This document shows positions 43,687 to 53,535 of a stretch of 64,000 nucleotides of DNA, piece after piece (the stretch's first letter is position 1; each line of letters opens with the position of its first letter). Both the position numbers and the translations under genes were made by a program. Below the pieces are notes generated by a model. That model saw nothing but the letters and a program-made list of their open reading frames with translations. It had not been told where the DNA came from and searched no databases. Location of the stretch: NCBI GenBank assembly GCA_964627445.1, contig CAZVJF010000006.1, forward strand, positions 186,001-250,000, given 5' to 3'. This DNA is from Luteibaculum sp964627445 (GTDB lineage: Bacteria; Bacteroidota; Bacteroidia; Flavobacteriales_D; Luteibaculaceae).

Positions 43687-44048
43687 AAAGGTCAAATTCT
43701 TAGTGAATATCGAGACGTAAACTGGAATAACCAAGATTATATCTTGATATTCTAAATGGGATATTTTTCAACCTTGAGTTTTAAAAACTAACCTTAGTCG
43801 GCTCATTAATCAGATTAAACCCGCTACTCATCGAAAATAAATCGAAATACCACATTTTATTATTGGAAAGCTGATAAAGTGATCAGTCTAAAAAATAGGA
43901 GTTGAAGGATTAAAAAATAGACTATAACTTGATGCGTGTTAGCGAAGTGGATATTGGCTATGGAGTACGTAGTCTGTTTGTGTGGTTTTTGTAATTAGAT
44001 CTCCGGGTGCTGAAACAAGACTACTTCTATTTGCCGATGTTTATTGGA
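43687..44048. other. Intergenic region between two paralogous T9SS genes
   Basis: About 360 bp, AT-rich, without a supported gene. I see no T-tailed hairpin after the upstream minus gene. A short dyad AAGAT-TAT-ATCTT near 43735 is too weak to interpret. Confidence 0.45.
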
Positions 44049-47000
44049 TTATGATGGATTCCAACGCATTGTGATTCTGTTTCCTGTAGCATCGGTCCAC
44101 GTAACCAAATACAAACCCGTTTGAAGATGGGGGAGTGCTATTGTGGTATTGGCCTGGGCTCGGGTTTGAAATAAAATACTGCCCTTAAGGTCTAGTACCT
44201 GCAATTGTCCATGGATAGGGACAGCTGCCATGATGGAAACCGAATTTTCACGAAGCACCAGGGTCGTTTTTCGATTTGCGATTTCTTCCAAAGCCGTGGT
44301 TTCTCCGGTGCGCGAAAGGATGAGATAAAACCGGTTTTGATAGCTATTGGGAGACAAGGTAGTCTGCAGCGTTTCTCCCGCGGCAAGGTTTGCTAGCGCG
44401 TTGCTCTCGGTGTCTAGTAGTCGGGGGGTGAAATGGTCGTCCAATTGCAACCCAGGAATCATGCCCAGGGTATAGGTGCCGCTAGATGATATATCCAATT
44501 GTAAGGGGATTACAGTGGTTTTTTTGATCCGTGGAATGGCGAAAATGCTCTGCAAATGATCCTCCCAAACCGCTGCTATGCGGGTATCTGCGCTAAACGA
44601 ACGGGCATCGTAATGGTGATCGAATTTCCAGGTGGCATCTTCAATAAGGGTGTACATCATGGCTGCGGTGTCTATGCCGTGACTCACGTAGATCCAGTTT
44701 TTTTCTAAAGTGGGAACGCCTGCATTGCTCTTAAAGTGATTGTTGGTGCCATTGCGCATGGCATTGGTAAACGTTAGGGTATAGTCTCCATCAGCAAGCG
44801 CGTCATTGGCGTTTACAAAAAAGCCCTGGCAAGAGGCAATATGGGTAGTGGCCGAGGTTTGGTCTCTGTCGGTAGCTGCGCTGCTTCCTGCGGCATTTAT
44901 TGCAATAAACTGGGCCGAGGAGGTGTAGGCTTCGGTATTGTCGTAACTCCACAAGTACACGGTGCCTTCTATATTGCTGTTTGCGCTGATAAATTCGGAC
45001 GCATTAATAGCGCTAGGATAGGGATTGCCTACCATAGTGTAGGAGCCGGCATCTGCGGTTTCGGTAATGCTAATATCAATGTCGCCATTGTTAACCGTTC
45101 CTGTGGTGGTTAACGAACTGAGGCCGCGTACGGCATATCCCTGGCCAGGGACCATGGCTTCATCGGCTGAAATAGAAATGTAGTCGGAAGATTCGTTACC
45201 TCCTGGGGTGAATTTAAAAATCCGCGCTCCCGAAAGCGCTCCTGTCGGTCCAACTTCTGCACCACTTCCTCCCGTCATAGGGCTGCTCCAGAAATAGTAA
45301 TAGTCTGTACTTCCACCGGCAGGAATATCTCGAGTAGCTTCAAAACTGCCCGTATTGCTAAGCGAGGAGCCTGTGGTTTGAATTAGGGAGGCGCTGTTCT
45401 CTAAAACAAAATTACCACTGTTGGATAGTGTTCCTTCTACCTGGATACTGTCTTCCTCGGAAATGGTAAAGGAGGTGCCATCCATGGTGAAGTCGCCATC
45501 TACTTCAAAGGAACCTTCTGTGGTGTAGCTTCCGCTGGCGATATCAAGCTCCAATTGGCTGCCAAAGCGCAAACCACCGCTTGTGTTAACCAACAGGCCG
45601 TTGCTGGCGTTTAAAGTGAGGTTTTGGCTGGATGAAGGATCAAATACCAAGCTGTCGCCTCCACGCACGCCAAGGTTGCCGTTTACCGTGGTATTGTAGT
45701 TGGAGTTTATTTTAAACTGGCCATCTAGAACCAGCAAAGAGTCTACTGTAAAACCGTTGCTGCCTGTGGTTACGGTAACCGTAGCGCTGCGGTTATAATA
45801 AAAATTGGCGTAGTTGCGGTTGTCCAGGTCGGGTTGGGCACCGCTATTTTCAAAGTAAAAGGTAGCCCCCGAATTAAAGGTGACTACAGCATCGGGAGCT
45901 TCCAGACCAAAAGGGCTTGCCACAGCAGTTCCATTGGAGTAATACGATGATCCATCAGTAAAGACTACGGTATTTTCATACGGATTACTTCCTCCAAAGG
46001 GACTTAAGGTGCCGTTGGAATTATCCGTGGCGCTGTTGTAAAAGGTGCTTCCATTATCAAAGCTGAGGTCGTTACTCCCACTTGTCAAGATTTGGTGCGC
46101 TTGTGATCCGGTGAAAACGATGGTTCCTGCTATGTTGCTGCTCCTGTCGTTGAGTAAATGCAAGCGAAGCGGTTCGGTTCCAGAAAGGGTTAGGGTGCAG
46201 GTGGCGCATACGGCTAGGTTATCGTCATCGGTAACGGCACCATTGATGTAGATATCTCCACCTCCAGAAACTGCTGAAAGGGTTACTTGAGAGCCATTGG
46301 TCAATTGTAGTTTCTCTATAAAAAGCTGGTCTATATCGCTAACCGTGCTGCTACCACCGTCACTAAAAAGCAGTTCATCATCTACTGCGTATGCCGATCG
46401 GCTTGGATTCCAGTTGGCATCGGTGAGCAAGGCATTGTCTACTCCACCACCGTCCCATGTGTAGCTTTGGCCTCCTGTTTCACCACTTAGAATCACCACA
46501 TCATCCAAGGCTAGGTTACCAGCGCTTTTGATATAGCTGAAGCGAAACTGATTGAAGCTACTAATGGCGTCTTCTCCGTATACCTGGGTAAATCCATCGG
46601 ATTCGGAGGTAGGAAGGTTGTTGATTTCATCTATTTGCGTCCAGTTTATTCCATCTGCCGATCCTTCGATTTTTAAGGTGGAAGTCGCATCCGTGCTTTG
46701 TCCTTTAATCCAGAAAGACAAGACGGTGGGGGTGTTGCAAATGACTGGGGTTATTAAGGTGTCGCCCGTAGCATCCAGTTGCAAACTCGGTGTGGCGTCA
46801 CCAAAATTTCCTACCGATGTATACGTGCCGCCTATGTTGGTAAAGGTCCAGTTGGAAGGAGCAGTAGTTCCTCCATCAAAGGCTTCGTTAACGCCAATGC
46901 CTTCGCTATCGCAGGTAGTAAAACTAAAATCGTAACCCGGGGTGTTGTATTCTAAATTGTCGGCATCGAAAAAAGACAGATAGTAGGTAGTATTGGCAGA

Positions 47001-48581
47001 TAAACTGGAAACTGAAAAGCTGCTTCCTGCTCCATAGTACACCACGTAATTCCCTGAGCTAGTAATAAGCTCGTCCCCCGAGCCAAAGCTTGTACTTGCA
47101 CTGTAGTCTGTACCGCAAATGGGGAAGGTGTTTACATTCTGCGCCTCTCGAATTAAAACCAGCGTGCTATCTCCGGTGCCCGGGGTAAATGAAATATCTG
47201 CTGTATTTCCTGTAATGTTGGTTGCACTAGCCCCACTGGCTTGGGTAGTTCCGTAGTCGCAGTGGTCACCTACCAAATACACGTGGTCTATGTTCCAGCG
47301 CTCGTTGTCCGCATTGTTTTCGGCATCTATTTTAAGGCTAAAGCTTTCGTAGCCATCGGCCAAATTCAACTTTAGGTAGGCGTATCCATCACCATCATCA
47401 TCGCGATCGCCTCCGCCCGATGGGGCAAAGCTTATTTCTGCCGAACCAACGTTGTTTTCAGCGGTGCTTAATTGCAACTGTTGCTCGCCCAAGAAGCTCC
47501 AGCGCGCATTGTTATCTCCGGTAATTGATATTTCAGGGTCACTAGAAAAGTCATTGCCGTTGTAGGCGCCAAAAACTTTTACAATATCGGCTCCATCGGC
47601 ACCGTTGGAGGCATTGCCCGAAGTGGAGGAAAGGCGAAATACCATCTCCACATCCTTGTATCCAACCGTACTAAAAGCATCGAGAATAAGAGTGTCGTGC
47701 GCGCCACCCGTTCCATGGACTTGCCATGAGTTGCTACCTGCAAAAATGCGGTTATCGGATGGGGTGTCTCCACTGCCATCGGCACTAGAGATTTTGTCGC
47801 TGCCATAGGTTATGTTCCAGTTATCGTCTATGGAGCTTTCAAACCCCTGGTAGGCAAATAGGGTGTAGGCAGTTATGCGGATATCGTCAATGGCAAATTC
47901 ATCGCGAGTACCCGAGCCCGAAACGTCATCGGTAGCCCAGCTAATGTAGTAGTTGCCACCATTGCTAATGTTGAGTCCATCTAGCGTAACACTTTGTGGG
48001 TGGGCTACCCAAGCAGGGCTTACATCGGCAGTTTCTGTGGATGTTATGGTATTTCCACTGAGGGCGAGATAGTTGGCGTTATTGGCATCGTGCTCAAAGC
48101 GTATTTCGTTGGCTCTGTCTTGGTCGTTATAAACATACACGGTGTAGCTCACGACCAACTTACCGATAACCGAGCCGGTTGCATTGGCAAGTTTCAATCG
48201 GATGCTGCCAGGAGTAAGGTCGCTCCCATTGGGCTGGAAACCAAAGGCGTAGTTTCCTGCGCTCACTTCAAAAGCGTACAATCCTCCCGTGCCTGCGCCG
48301 CCTGTTGAGGTTCCGCGGGCAAAATCACCAGAAGTGTTGCCATCTTCATCAAAGGTGTGGGTGTCATCGCTTAGGTCGGTAACTTCCCATGCATTTCCAT
48401 CCAATTGTCCAGCGCTGGGGCTGTCTGCAAATCCTGTACCCGCGTACGTTCCGTTGTTTACCCCCGAAACGGTTGCGTCAAAATCTATGACATAGGGGGT
48501 AGCATTTTCTGCAATGCTAAGCTGCGCATGGGAGAGGGTAGCGGAAAAAAGTGCGCAAAAAAGGAGTATCGTTTTTTGCAT
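44049..48581 (-). CDS. Large secreted T9SS protein with beta-helix-like and fibronectin-like regions
   Basis: The 1510-residue product has a signal peptide ending LSHAQ. In order there are a jelly-roll/lectin-like domain (about 25-245, GSIRLKLANATGSVIG, ISWATDDVSGSGTRDEF), a second similar domain (about 245-435, IDHVYLVGDHCDYG), a fibronectin-III-like section (about 440-560), and a domain ending FNQFRFSYIKSAGNLALDDVVIL. A long beta-helix-like region and the module YYFWSSPM, SYTMVGNPYPSAINASEF and TLTFTNAMRNGTNNHF follow. The C-terminus (LQVLDLKGSILFQT, LQTGLYLVTWTDA) is type A sorting-like. It is paralogous to the preceding gene, especially in the C-terminal 450 residues. Secretion is well supported; ligand or substrate is unknown. 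Confidence 0.83.
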   Translation of the reverse strand: MQKTILLFCALFSATLSHAQLSIAENATPYVIDFDATVSGVNNGTYAGTGFADSPSAGQLDGNAWEVTDLSDDTHTFDEDGNTSGDFARGTSTGGAGTGGLYAFEVSAGNYAFGFQPNGSDLTPGSIRLKLANATGSVIGKLVVSYTVYVYNDQDRANEIRFEHDANNANYLALSGNTITSTETADVSPAWVAHPQSVTLDGLNISNGGNYYISWATDDVSGSGTRDEFAIDDIRITAYTLFAYQGFESSIDDNWNITYGSDKISSADGSGDTPSDNRIFAGSNSWQVHGTGGAHDTLILDAFSTVGYKDVEMVFRLSSTSGNASNGADGADIVKVFGAYNGNDFSSDPEISITGDNNARWSFLGEQQLQLSTAENNVGSAEISFAPSGGGDRDDDGDGYAYLKLNLADGYESFSLKIDAENNADNERWNIDHVYLVGDHCDYGTTQASGASATNITGNTADISFTPGTGDSTLVLIREAQNVNTFPICGTDYSASTSFGSGDELITSSGNYVVYYGAGSSFSVSSLSANTTYYLSFFDADNLEYNTPGYDFSFTTCDSEGIGVNEAFDGGTTAPSNWTFTNIGGTYTSVGNFGDATPSLQLDATGDTLITPVICNTPTVLSFWIKGQSTDATSTLKIEGSADGINWTQIDEINNLPTSESDGFTQVYGEDAISSFNQFRFSYIKSAGNLALDDVVILSGETGGQSYTWDGGGVDNALLTDANWNPSRSAYAVDDELLFSDGGSSTVSDIDQLFIEKLQLTNGSQVTLSAVSGGGDIYINGAVTDDDNLAVCATCTLTLSGTEPLRLHLLNDRSSNIAGTIVFTGSQAHQILTSGSNDLSFDNGSTFYNSATDNSNGTLSPFGGSNPYENTVVFTDGSSYYSNGTAVASPFGLEAPDAVVTFNSGATFYFENSGAQPDLDNRNYANFYYNRSATVTVTTGSNGFTVDSLLVLDGQFKINSNYNTTVNGNLGVRGGDSLVFDPSSSQNLTLNASNGLLVNTSGGLRFGSQLELDIASGSYTTEGSFEVDGDFTMDGTSFTISEEDSIQVEGTLSNSGNFVLENSASLIQTTGSSLSNTGSFEATRDIPAGGSTDYYYFWSSPMTGGSGAEVGPTGALSGARIFKFTPGGNESSDYISISADEAMVPGQGYAVRGLSSLTTTGTVNNGDIDISITETADAGSYTMVGNPYPSAINASEFISANSNIEGTVYLWSYDNTEAYTSSAQFIAINAAGSSAATDRDQTSATTHIASCQGFFVNANDALADGDYTLTFTNAMRNGTNNHFKSNAGVPTLEKNWIYVSHGIDTAAMMYTLIEDATWKFDHHYDARSFSADTRIAAVWEDHLQSIFAIPRIKKTTVIPLQLDISSSGTYTLGMIPGLQLDDHFTPRLLDTESNALANLAAGETLQTTLSPNSYQNRFYLILSRTGETTALEEIANRKTTLVLRENSVSIMAAVPIHGQLQVLDLKGSILFQTRAQANTTIALPHLQTGLYLVTWTDATGNRITMRWNPS

Positions 48582-48690
48582 GGTAGCGGGTTTTGGAAAT
48601 GCAAAATAGCTACCTCAATTTACCGCAATGTTTCGATAAAGTAAAGGAGATTAAATTATTAACGCTGATTTCTGCTGTGGATCTAAAATA

Positions 48691-49689
48691 TTAGTATTTC
48701 GTAAGAATAACTTTTACAGGCAGGTGGTCGCTGTATCCACCCAAATACTTGCTCCCTGCAAAAGTGCGGTTGGGGTAACCTACGTAATTTCCGGTTTGTT
48801 GTAAAAGCTCGGGTTCTAGATGCACCGCTGCTTGTGAAAATTGCAGCTTGGATTTGGGTTGGAAGAAATGTGGGCTGAGTAGAATCTGATCGAAAAGATT
48901 CCAATTTCCACGATAAGCCAAAGATCCTTGTCCGCTGTTGTGTATAGCAACCCAAGGGTTAATCAGTGAAGCTTTTGCCTGCATAGGTTTTGCTTGCAAT
49001 ACTTGCGATATGCTGGCATCGGTAGGGTCGTCATTAAAATCGCCCAGTACCACAATGCCATGATTTGGCGAAGCTATGGTTATAGAGTCTATAATGTTTT
49101 TGCAGGTTGCGGCAGCTGCCTGGCGCAGGGGAGCACTTTTTTCTGCACCACCTCTACGGCTAGGCCAGTGGTTTACAAAAAAATGTAGGCGTTGTCCATC
49201 CATCCAACCGGTAACTCGCAGAATTTCGCGGGTGTAGTAGTCGGTTTTGCCCGGTGGTAAAACGCGGTAGGTCTCATAACTTTCCAACTTGAAGGCTCGA
49301 GGTTGATACAATAATGCAACATCAATCCCTCGTTTGTCGGGTGAGTCTTGGTGTACAATGCGGTAGGAGTGGCCCTTTAGAGCGGGTTGGCGCAGCAGAT
49401 CCTCAATAACCCCTTTGTTTTCTACTTCGCATAAGCCTAGAATGGTTGGTGCTTTTCCGTCACCGATGTTTGCAATGGTACGGCTCAGTTTGGTGAGTTT
49501 ATCGGTATAGCGTTTGGTATTCCATTGCTTGTCGCTATTTGGGGTAAACCCGGTATCGCGAACCTCTGGCTGGTTTATGGTATCAAAGAGATTCTCTACG
49601 TTGTAAAAAGCGATGGTATAGTCCTTATTGCGCTGTGCGGTTGCAACACAGGATGCTGCCAAAAAGCATAGCAGTAAAACGATTCTCAT
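48691..49689 (-). CDS. Exported endonuclease/exonuclease/phosphatase-fold protein
   Basis: The 332-residue product has a signal peptide (LLLCFLAASCVATAQ) and the EEP fold motifs: FYNVENLFDT, GLCEVENKG (catalytic Glu), RGIDVALLY, FFVNHWPSRRGG, GDFNDDPTD and the terminal GYSDHLPV (catalytic Asp-His). Such exported Bacteroidetes proteins may be nucleases or phosphodiesterases that scavenge nucleotides; the substrate cannot be told here. Cys14 could act as a lipoprotein site but the context (AASCVATAQ) fits ordinary cleavage after AQ as well. Confidence 0.9.
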   Translation of the reverse strand: MRIVLLLCFLAASCVATAQRNKDYTIAFYNVENLFDTINQPEVRDTGFTPNSDKQWNTKRYTDKLTKLSRTIANIGDGKAPTILGLCEVENKGVIEDLLRQPALKGHSYRIVHQDSPDKRGIDVALLYQPRAFKLESYETYRVLPPGKTDYYTREILRVTGWMDGQRLHFFVNHWPSRRGGAEKSAPLRQAAAATCKNIIDSITIASPNHGIVVLGDFNDDPTDASISQVLQAKPMQAKASLINPWVAIHNSGQGSLAYRGNWNLFDQILLSPHFFQPKSKLQFSQAAVHLEPELLQQTGNYVGYPNRTFAGSKYLGGYSDHLPVKVILTKY

Positions 49690-49783
49690 ACCTACTGAAG
49701 TTTGCTGTAAAAGAAAGGGATTTCGGCATGAGCTGGGTTACCACAGTGTAAAATGTACTGGGGGGAATAAAACTTTAGCGCAC

Positions 49784-49812
49784 AAAAAAAAGCGAGGATG
49801 TCCTCGCCTTTT
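49784..49812 (-). terminator. Rho-independent terminator after the 325-residue lipoprotein gene
   Basis: GCGAGG-ATGT-CCTCGC (49792-49807) is a perfect 6-bp stem with a 4-base loop, followed on the minus strand by a run of eight T bases. Confidence 0.85.
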
Positions 49813-49836
49813 CTGCAATGTTTTGTATTCAATGTA

Positions 49837-50814
49837 TTACTGCTGTGGAGTTTCGCGCTCTTCCTTGTTGTAGAAGTAGGTATTGATCAGGTTGCTTTGT
49901 GTGGGCTGTCCCACTACAGGGAAATGCTCATTTATCGCAACAAGCTCACCGGTAGCTACATCGTTTATGTAATCAAAGAACTTAAGGTTGGAGCTCAGTG
50001 GATTGTCTTCTCCCGCGTACGTTTCTATGCGTATACTTTCTGGGAAGTTTTTGCTGGTAATCATAAAGCTGTCGAATCCGTCAAAGAACAGCGGTGTAAA
50101 TTCTGCCAGGCTGTTGGAGTTGGCATCGTATTGGTATATGTAGCGCAAAACACGTGTGGGTACAGTATCCGATGCGAAAATGAGCTCTCGCGAGGTGTCG
50201 AAATTGGTGTTGTCCTCTGTAAGTTCTGGAACAAAAATGGAGTCGGTAATACCAATAACATCAATGTCTATGGTTTGTAGCACTTCTCCGTTGTAGGTGA
50301 AATCGGCTTCAAACTGTTCGCGATATACAATTCTATTTTCGCCATCTACCAGAAAACGAGCTATGGTTGCAGATCGGGGCTGTTGGCTACCGCTTTCGGG
50401 TAAAAAGTACACTACGGTAGAATCGTCCCACTGGTAGTTGGTATTGCCTTGATAGCTAACCGATACTCTCCGGTCGTTATTTTGGTACTGAAATTTTACG
50501 GTAGTGATGGTATCTCCATCGTATTGTATGGTCGATAATTGCTTGGTTTCGGTATAGTTAAAAGCACGGGTGCCCTCCATTTCCAACGCACCGGCATCAT
50601 CAAAGTAGCTAACGTCTATTCGCGTTAGCTGATCAGATTCTATATTAAATCGAGTCACCGTACTGTCTTCGGCTAAGGGAGCGGGAACCTTGCTTACTGT
50701 AATTGCGGAGGTTTCAAACTCAAAAGGTAATTCGGTGGGTTTCGTTTTGTTTCCGCACGATGAAAAAAACAGCACTGCTGGTATGAGCAAAGACAAATAG
50801 GGGCGTAATTTCAT
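49837..50814 (-). CDS. Lipoprotein of unknown function
   Basis: The 325-residue product begins MKLRPYLSLLIPAVLFFSSC, a clear lipobox (FSSC, Cys20). The rest is beta-rich with repeated patterns such as FNIESDQLTRIDVSY, YDGDTITTVKFQYQNN and YTETKQLSTIQYDG, recalling DUF4595-like/RHS-type short strand proteins. No catalytic motif is visible. It shares general layout with the next upstream lipoprotein (50861-51883) and may be a distant duplicate. An exact TACTTTTG -7 element lies 24 bp before its start. Confidence 0.75.
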   Translation of the reverse strand: MKLRPYLSLLIPAVLFFSSCGNKTKPTELPFEFETSAITVSKVPAPLAEDSTVTRFNIESDQLTRIDVSYFDDAGALEMEGTRAFNYTETKQLSTIQYDGDTITTVKFQYQNNDRRVSVSYQGNTNYQWDDSTVVYFLPESGSQQPRSATIARFLVDGENRIVYREQFEADFTYNGEVLQTIDIDVIGITDSIFVPELTEDNTNFDTSRELIFASDTVPTRVLRYIYQYDANSNSLAEFTPLFFDGFDSFMITSKNFPESIRIETYAGEDNPLSSNLKFFDYINDVATGELVAINEHFPVVGQPTQSNLINTYFYNKEERETPQQ

Positions 50815-50837
50815 GAACTATTGCTTTATTGGCAGTG

Positions 50838-50845
50838 CAAAAGTA
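50838..50845 (-). promoter_or_regulatory. TAnnTTTG -7 element
   Basis: The minus strand reads TACTTTTG, 23 bp before the ATG at 50814; the gene therefore probably has its own promoter and is not only read through from 50861-51883. Confidence 0.45.
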
Positions 50846-50860
50846 AGAAATTGAAATGCA

Positions 50861-51883
50861 TTAATAGCGAAAGGTAATAATACGTTTCAGTTCTTTTTGG
50901 TTGCCAGCATTGAGTTCATACTCGCGCATTTCTGTTGTGCGGCCTTTTTCATCAATTTCGTACTCGTATCGTTTGATAACGGCCGGTTGATTTGCATCTT
51001 TAATAGTGGCGGATCCCGGCAAAAATTTAGAGTGTACGAAAGGAACTTCCATAACCCGGAAATTGAGTGGTGCTAAAATTCCAAAGAGCGGATTTTGTGG
51101 TTGCTTATCTGCAGGAGCAAAAGATACGCTTTGCATCAGTGCAGCTCCGTTTTTTAGCCCAGTTCTCCGGCGTGGTTGCTGCTGCTTACCATCTAAAAAG
51201 TGATTCCAATATTCGGCCTCTGTTTTTCTACGTATGCCACCTGTATTTTCATCTCCAAGGATGACCTGAAAGGAATCGGAAACAAACTCATACACATCAA
51301 AACTCGATAATTCCTGACCGTTGTACCGATACTCTACAGAATCTGATGTTACAACTACCTTTTTTCGGTTGGGTTGAGCCGTATCCAAAGTATCGCGTTT
51401 CACCTCGCTAGTGTAGTACGGAACCTTGCTATCTTGAGGTTCTGGGAAATTTGCTTCAAAATCGTTTCTGTGGTCTACCAGCTTACGGTTGTTGCCATTT
51501 TTTTCTGTTGTGATTACCGTAAGCGCTGTAGCGGGATCATAAACTTCGCGAATCCAGCCATCGCCATCATAAATGTACTCCCCTTCAATGGTTACTGCCG
51601 GTGAAGAGCCGTTTCCGTAAAAAGAGTGTAGTGCTAAAACGTTGCCACCTGCAAGATCAATAAGGGCAAGGCTAGAGGAGTCCTGTACGACATAGCCGTT
51701 GTTGCCTTCGGCATCTACGCCTGGAGCCATGTTGTAAAAGCTAACTAGGCTAAGCTCGCTCACCATCTTGGTTTCTTGGGTGGGGCTGGGAGCTGGAGTT
51801 ACGGTAAGTTCGTTTTTTTTACAGCTTGCGGTACTGAGTAAAATAAACGCAGCAAATAGAAGGAGTAGGGAGTGGTTTTTCAT
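50861..51883 (-). CDS. Lipoprotein of unknown function
   Basis: The 340-residue product starts MKNHSLLLLFAAFILLSTASC, a clear lipoprotein signal with Cys21 followed by KKNE. The longer frame from 51907 is rejected because a TAAGTTTG -7 element (51918-51911) would then sit 3 bp before the start. The body is beta-rich and ends KRYEYEIDEKGRTTEMREYELNAGN, a form common in proteins with repeated 'Y-x-Y-D-x-x-G-R' strands. No enzyme motif is visible. Role unknown. Confidence 0.75.
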   Translation of the reverse strand: MKNHSLLLLFAAFILLSTASCKKNELTVTPAPSPTQETKMVSELSLVSFYNMAPGVDAEGNNGYVVQDSSSLALIDLAGGNVLALHSFYGNGSSPAVTIEGEYIYDGDGWIREVYDPATALTVITTEKNGNNRKLVDHRNDFEANFPEPQDSKVPYYTSEVKRDTLDTAQPNRKKVVVTSDSVEYRYNGQELSSFDVYEFVSDSFQVILGDENTGGIRRKTEAEYWNHFLDGKQQQPRRRTGLKNGAALMQSVSFAPADKQPQNPLFGILAPLNFRVMEVPFVHSKFLPGSATIKDANQPAVIKRYEYEIDEKGRTTEMREYELNAGNQKELKRIITFRY

Positions 51884-51910
51884 ACGAGGTTTAGGTAGTG
51901 GGTTCATAAC

Positions 51911-51918
51911 AAACTTAA
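51911..51918 (-). promoter_or_regulatory. TAnnTTTG -7 element
   Basis: The minus strand reads TAAGTTTG, 27 bp before ATG 51883, an exact consensus -7. Confidence 0.4.
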
Positions 51919-51990
51919 ATTTCCCTCCATCATATCATACCTTGATGTTAGGAATTGTTTGTTTGATTATTGGAATCCCTTTTCCTAAAA

Positions 51991-53436
51991 CTACGTATCG
52001 CTGTTGTTGTCTACGGTTTGCTCTTTTGTCTCGTAACCAAACAGTTGATTCTCCTTAATAATGTTATCTACATAACCCGGTACCATCTCTTCCCAACCGT
52101 CTTCTCCATTTTTGATCATGGAGAGTACTTTTCTAGAGAATATGTGGAGTACAGAGGGGTCATAGTCCTCTAAATCAATAATTCTCTTGTTGTTTACGAG
52201 GTAATCGTAAAGGGGTTTATGACGTTTGTGAATGGGACAATTTTCCGAGGTTAAGAGCGTGTCGTTTTCCTCATCAATCTGCGGGTACATGTATATTTTT
52301 AAGTCCCGCATAAATAGAATTCCAAACGCTTCTAGAATTCCTCCGCTTAGATTGCGATAATAGCGTTCCTTGAACAATTCTAGCAGGTTAGCGACTCCCA
52401 TAATAAGTCCCATTCTGCGCTGGGTGAAGTTGGAGAAGTAGTGAATAAGCTTGTAATACTCCTGGTAATTGGATATTAAAACCGTTTGTCCAAGCGAGCA
52501 TAGAATATCGGCACGGTCTAAAAAGTCTTTTTCATCGATTTCACCTTCGCTACGCAGATTGTTTAGGGTAATTTCAAACAAGACCATCAGGCGCTCCTTA
52601 TCCACCTTATCATCAGCTATGAACTGGCTGTAGCCGTTCATGATCATATCAATGTTCACGTTGGTTACGGGTCTAAAGCTACCACGTATCGTAAGGATGT
52701 TCTTCTTATAGAGGGCGTCTGAGGGTTGTAGGTTTTTTCCGTCCGGGCCGAACATTACAGCCTCAGTCATGCCATTTTTCACCAGCTGCAAGCTCAACAA
52801 GCGGTTGTCTACATTTTTAAATGCAGGTCCCTCCATGTTTATCATATCGATTTCAATATGATCTCGGGCAAGGTTATCGTATAGCGATTTTAGGAGTTCT
52901 CTGGGATTTTCGTGATAGTAAAAGCAACCGTAAAGCAGGTTTACGCCAATATCTCCAATTTTCTCCTGCTGTATGGCCGAATCGTTGTCGTGTAGGCGTA
53001 TGTGGAGGATAATGTCGTTGGGCGCTTCATCGGGGTGACGCTGAAAACGCATACCCATCCAACCATGACCTTTTGCCGTCTTGCGGTAATCAATCGTGGT
53101 AATGGTGTCGGCAAAGGCAAAAAACTTGCGGTTGGGGTGCTTGGCTCTATCTAAGCGCTCGGCAATCAGATTGTACTCGTGCGAGAGCATCTTGCGCAGC
53201 CTACTTTCGCATACGTAGCGCGAGTAGGGCTCGGCTCCGTAAATGGCATCGGAAAAATCTTTATCGTAGGCAGACATGGCCTTTGCAATGGTGCCCGATG
53301 CTGCGCCAGCCCTAAAAAAATGCCGAACAACTTCTTGCCCGGCACCTATTTCTGCGAACGTCCCATATATGTCGGGGTCCAGATTTATTTTCAGAGCTTT
53401 TTGTTTGGATGTTAGGATAACCCGGTTCGATGCCAT
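51991..53436 (-). CDS. Conserved cytoplasmic protein of unknown function
   Basis: The 481-residue soluble product begins VILTSKQKALKINLDPDIYGTFAEIGAGQEVVRHFF. I recall close relatives of this N-terminus across Bacteroidetes and other phyla with inconsistent automatic names (such as nicotinate-nucleotide adenylyltransferase or TonB-dependent receptor). The sequence shows no HxGH nucleotidyltransferase motif, no signal peptide and no barrel, so neither name is supported. Conserved-looking stretches are RYVCESRLRKMLSHEY, KFFAFADTITTIDYRK, GHGWMGMRFQ and IGDIGVNLLYGCFYY. The C-terminal ENCPIHKRHKPLYDYL may be a functional patch. An exact TAAATTTG element (53469-53462) lies 26 bp before the start. 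It is divergent from the MBL gene. Confidence 0.85.
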   Translation of the reverse strand: MASNRVILTSKQKALKINLDPDIYGTFAEIGAGQEVVRHFFRAGAASGTIAKAMSAYDKDFSDAIYGAEPYSRYVCESRLRKMLSHEYNLIAERLDRAKHPNRKFFAFADTITTIDYRKTAKGHGWMGMRFQRHPDEAPNDIILHIRLHDNDSAIQQEKIGDIGVNLLYGCFYYHENPRELLKSLYDNLARDHIEIDMINMEGPAFKNVDNRLLSLQLVKNGMTEAVMFGPDGKNLQPSDALYKKNILTIRGSFRPVTNVNIDMIMNGYSQFIADDKVDKERLMVLFEITLNNLRSEGEIDEKDFLDRADILCSLGQTVLISNYQEYYKLIHYFSNFTQRRMGLIMGVANLLELFKERYYRNLSGGILEAFGILFMRDLKIYMYPQIDEENDTLLTSENCPIHKRHKPLYDYLVNNKRIIDLEDYDPSVLHIFSRKVLSMIKNGEDGWEEMVPGYVDNIIKENQLFGYETKEQTVDNNSDT

Positions 53437-53461
53437 GCGACTTTTTTTAGTTAGCGCTGAA

Positions 53462-53469
53462 CAAATTTA
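53462..53469 (-). promoter_or_regulatory. TAnnTTTG -7 element for the 481-residue conserved protein
   Basis: The minus strand reads TAAATTTG, 25 bp before the ATG at 53436. Confidence 0.4.
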
Positions 53470-53535
53470 CTTTGTTTGCAGTAACGGAGTAACACTTCTA
53501 CAATTATTTCACAATTACGAAAAAGTGGCCCTAGT

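Noticed and set aside
51991..53436. Nicotinate-nucleotide adenylyltransferase or TonB-dependent receptor annotation
   Set aside because: No HxGH nucleotidyltransferase motif, no signal peptide, plug or barrel strands.
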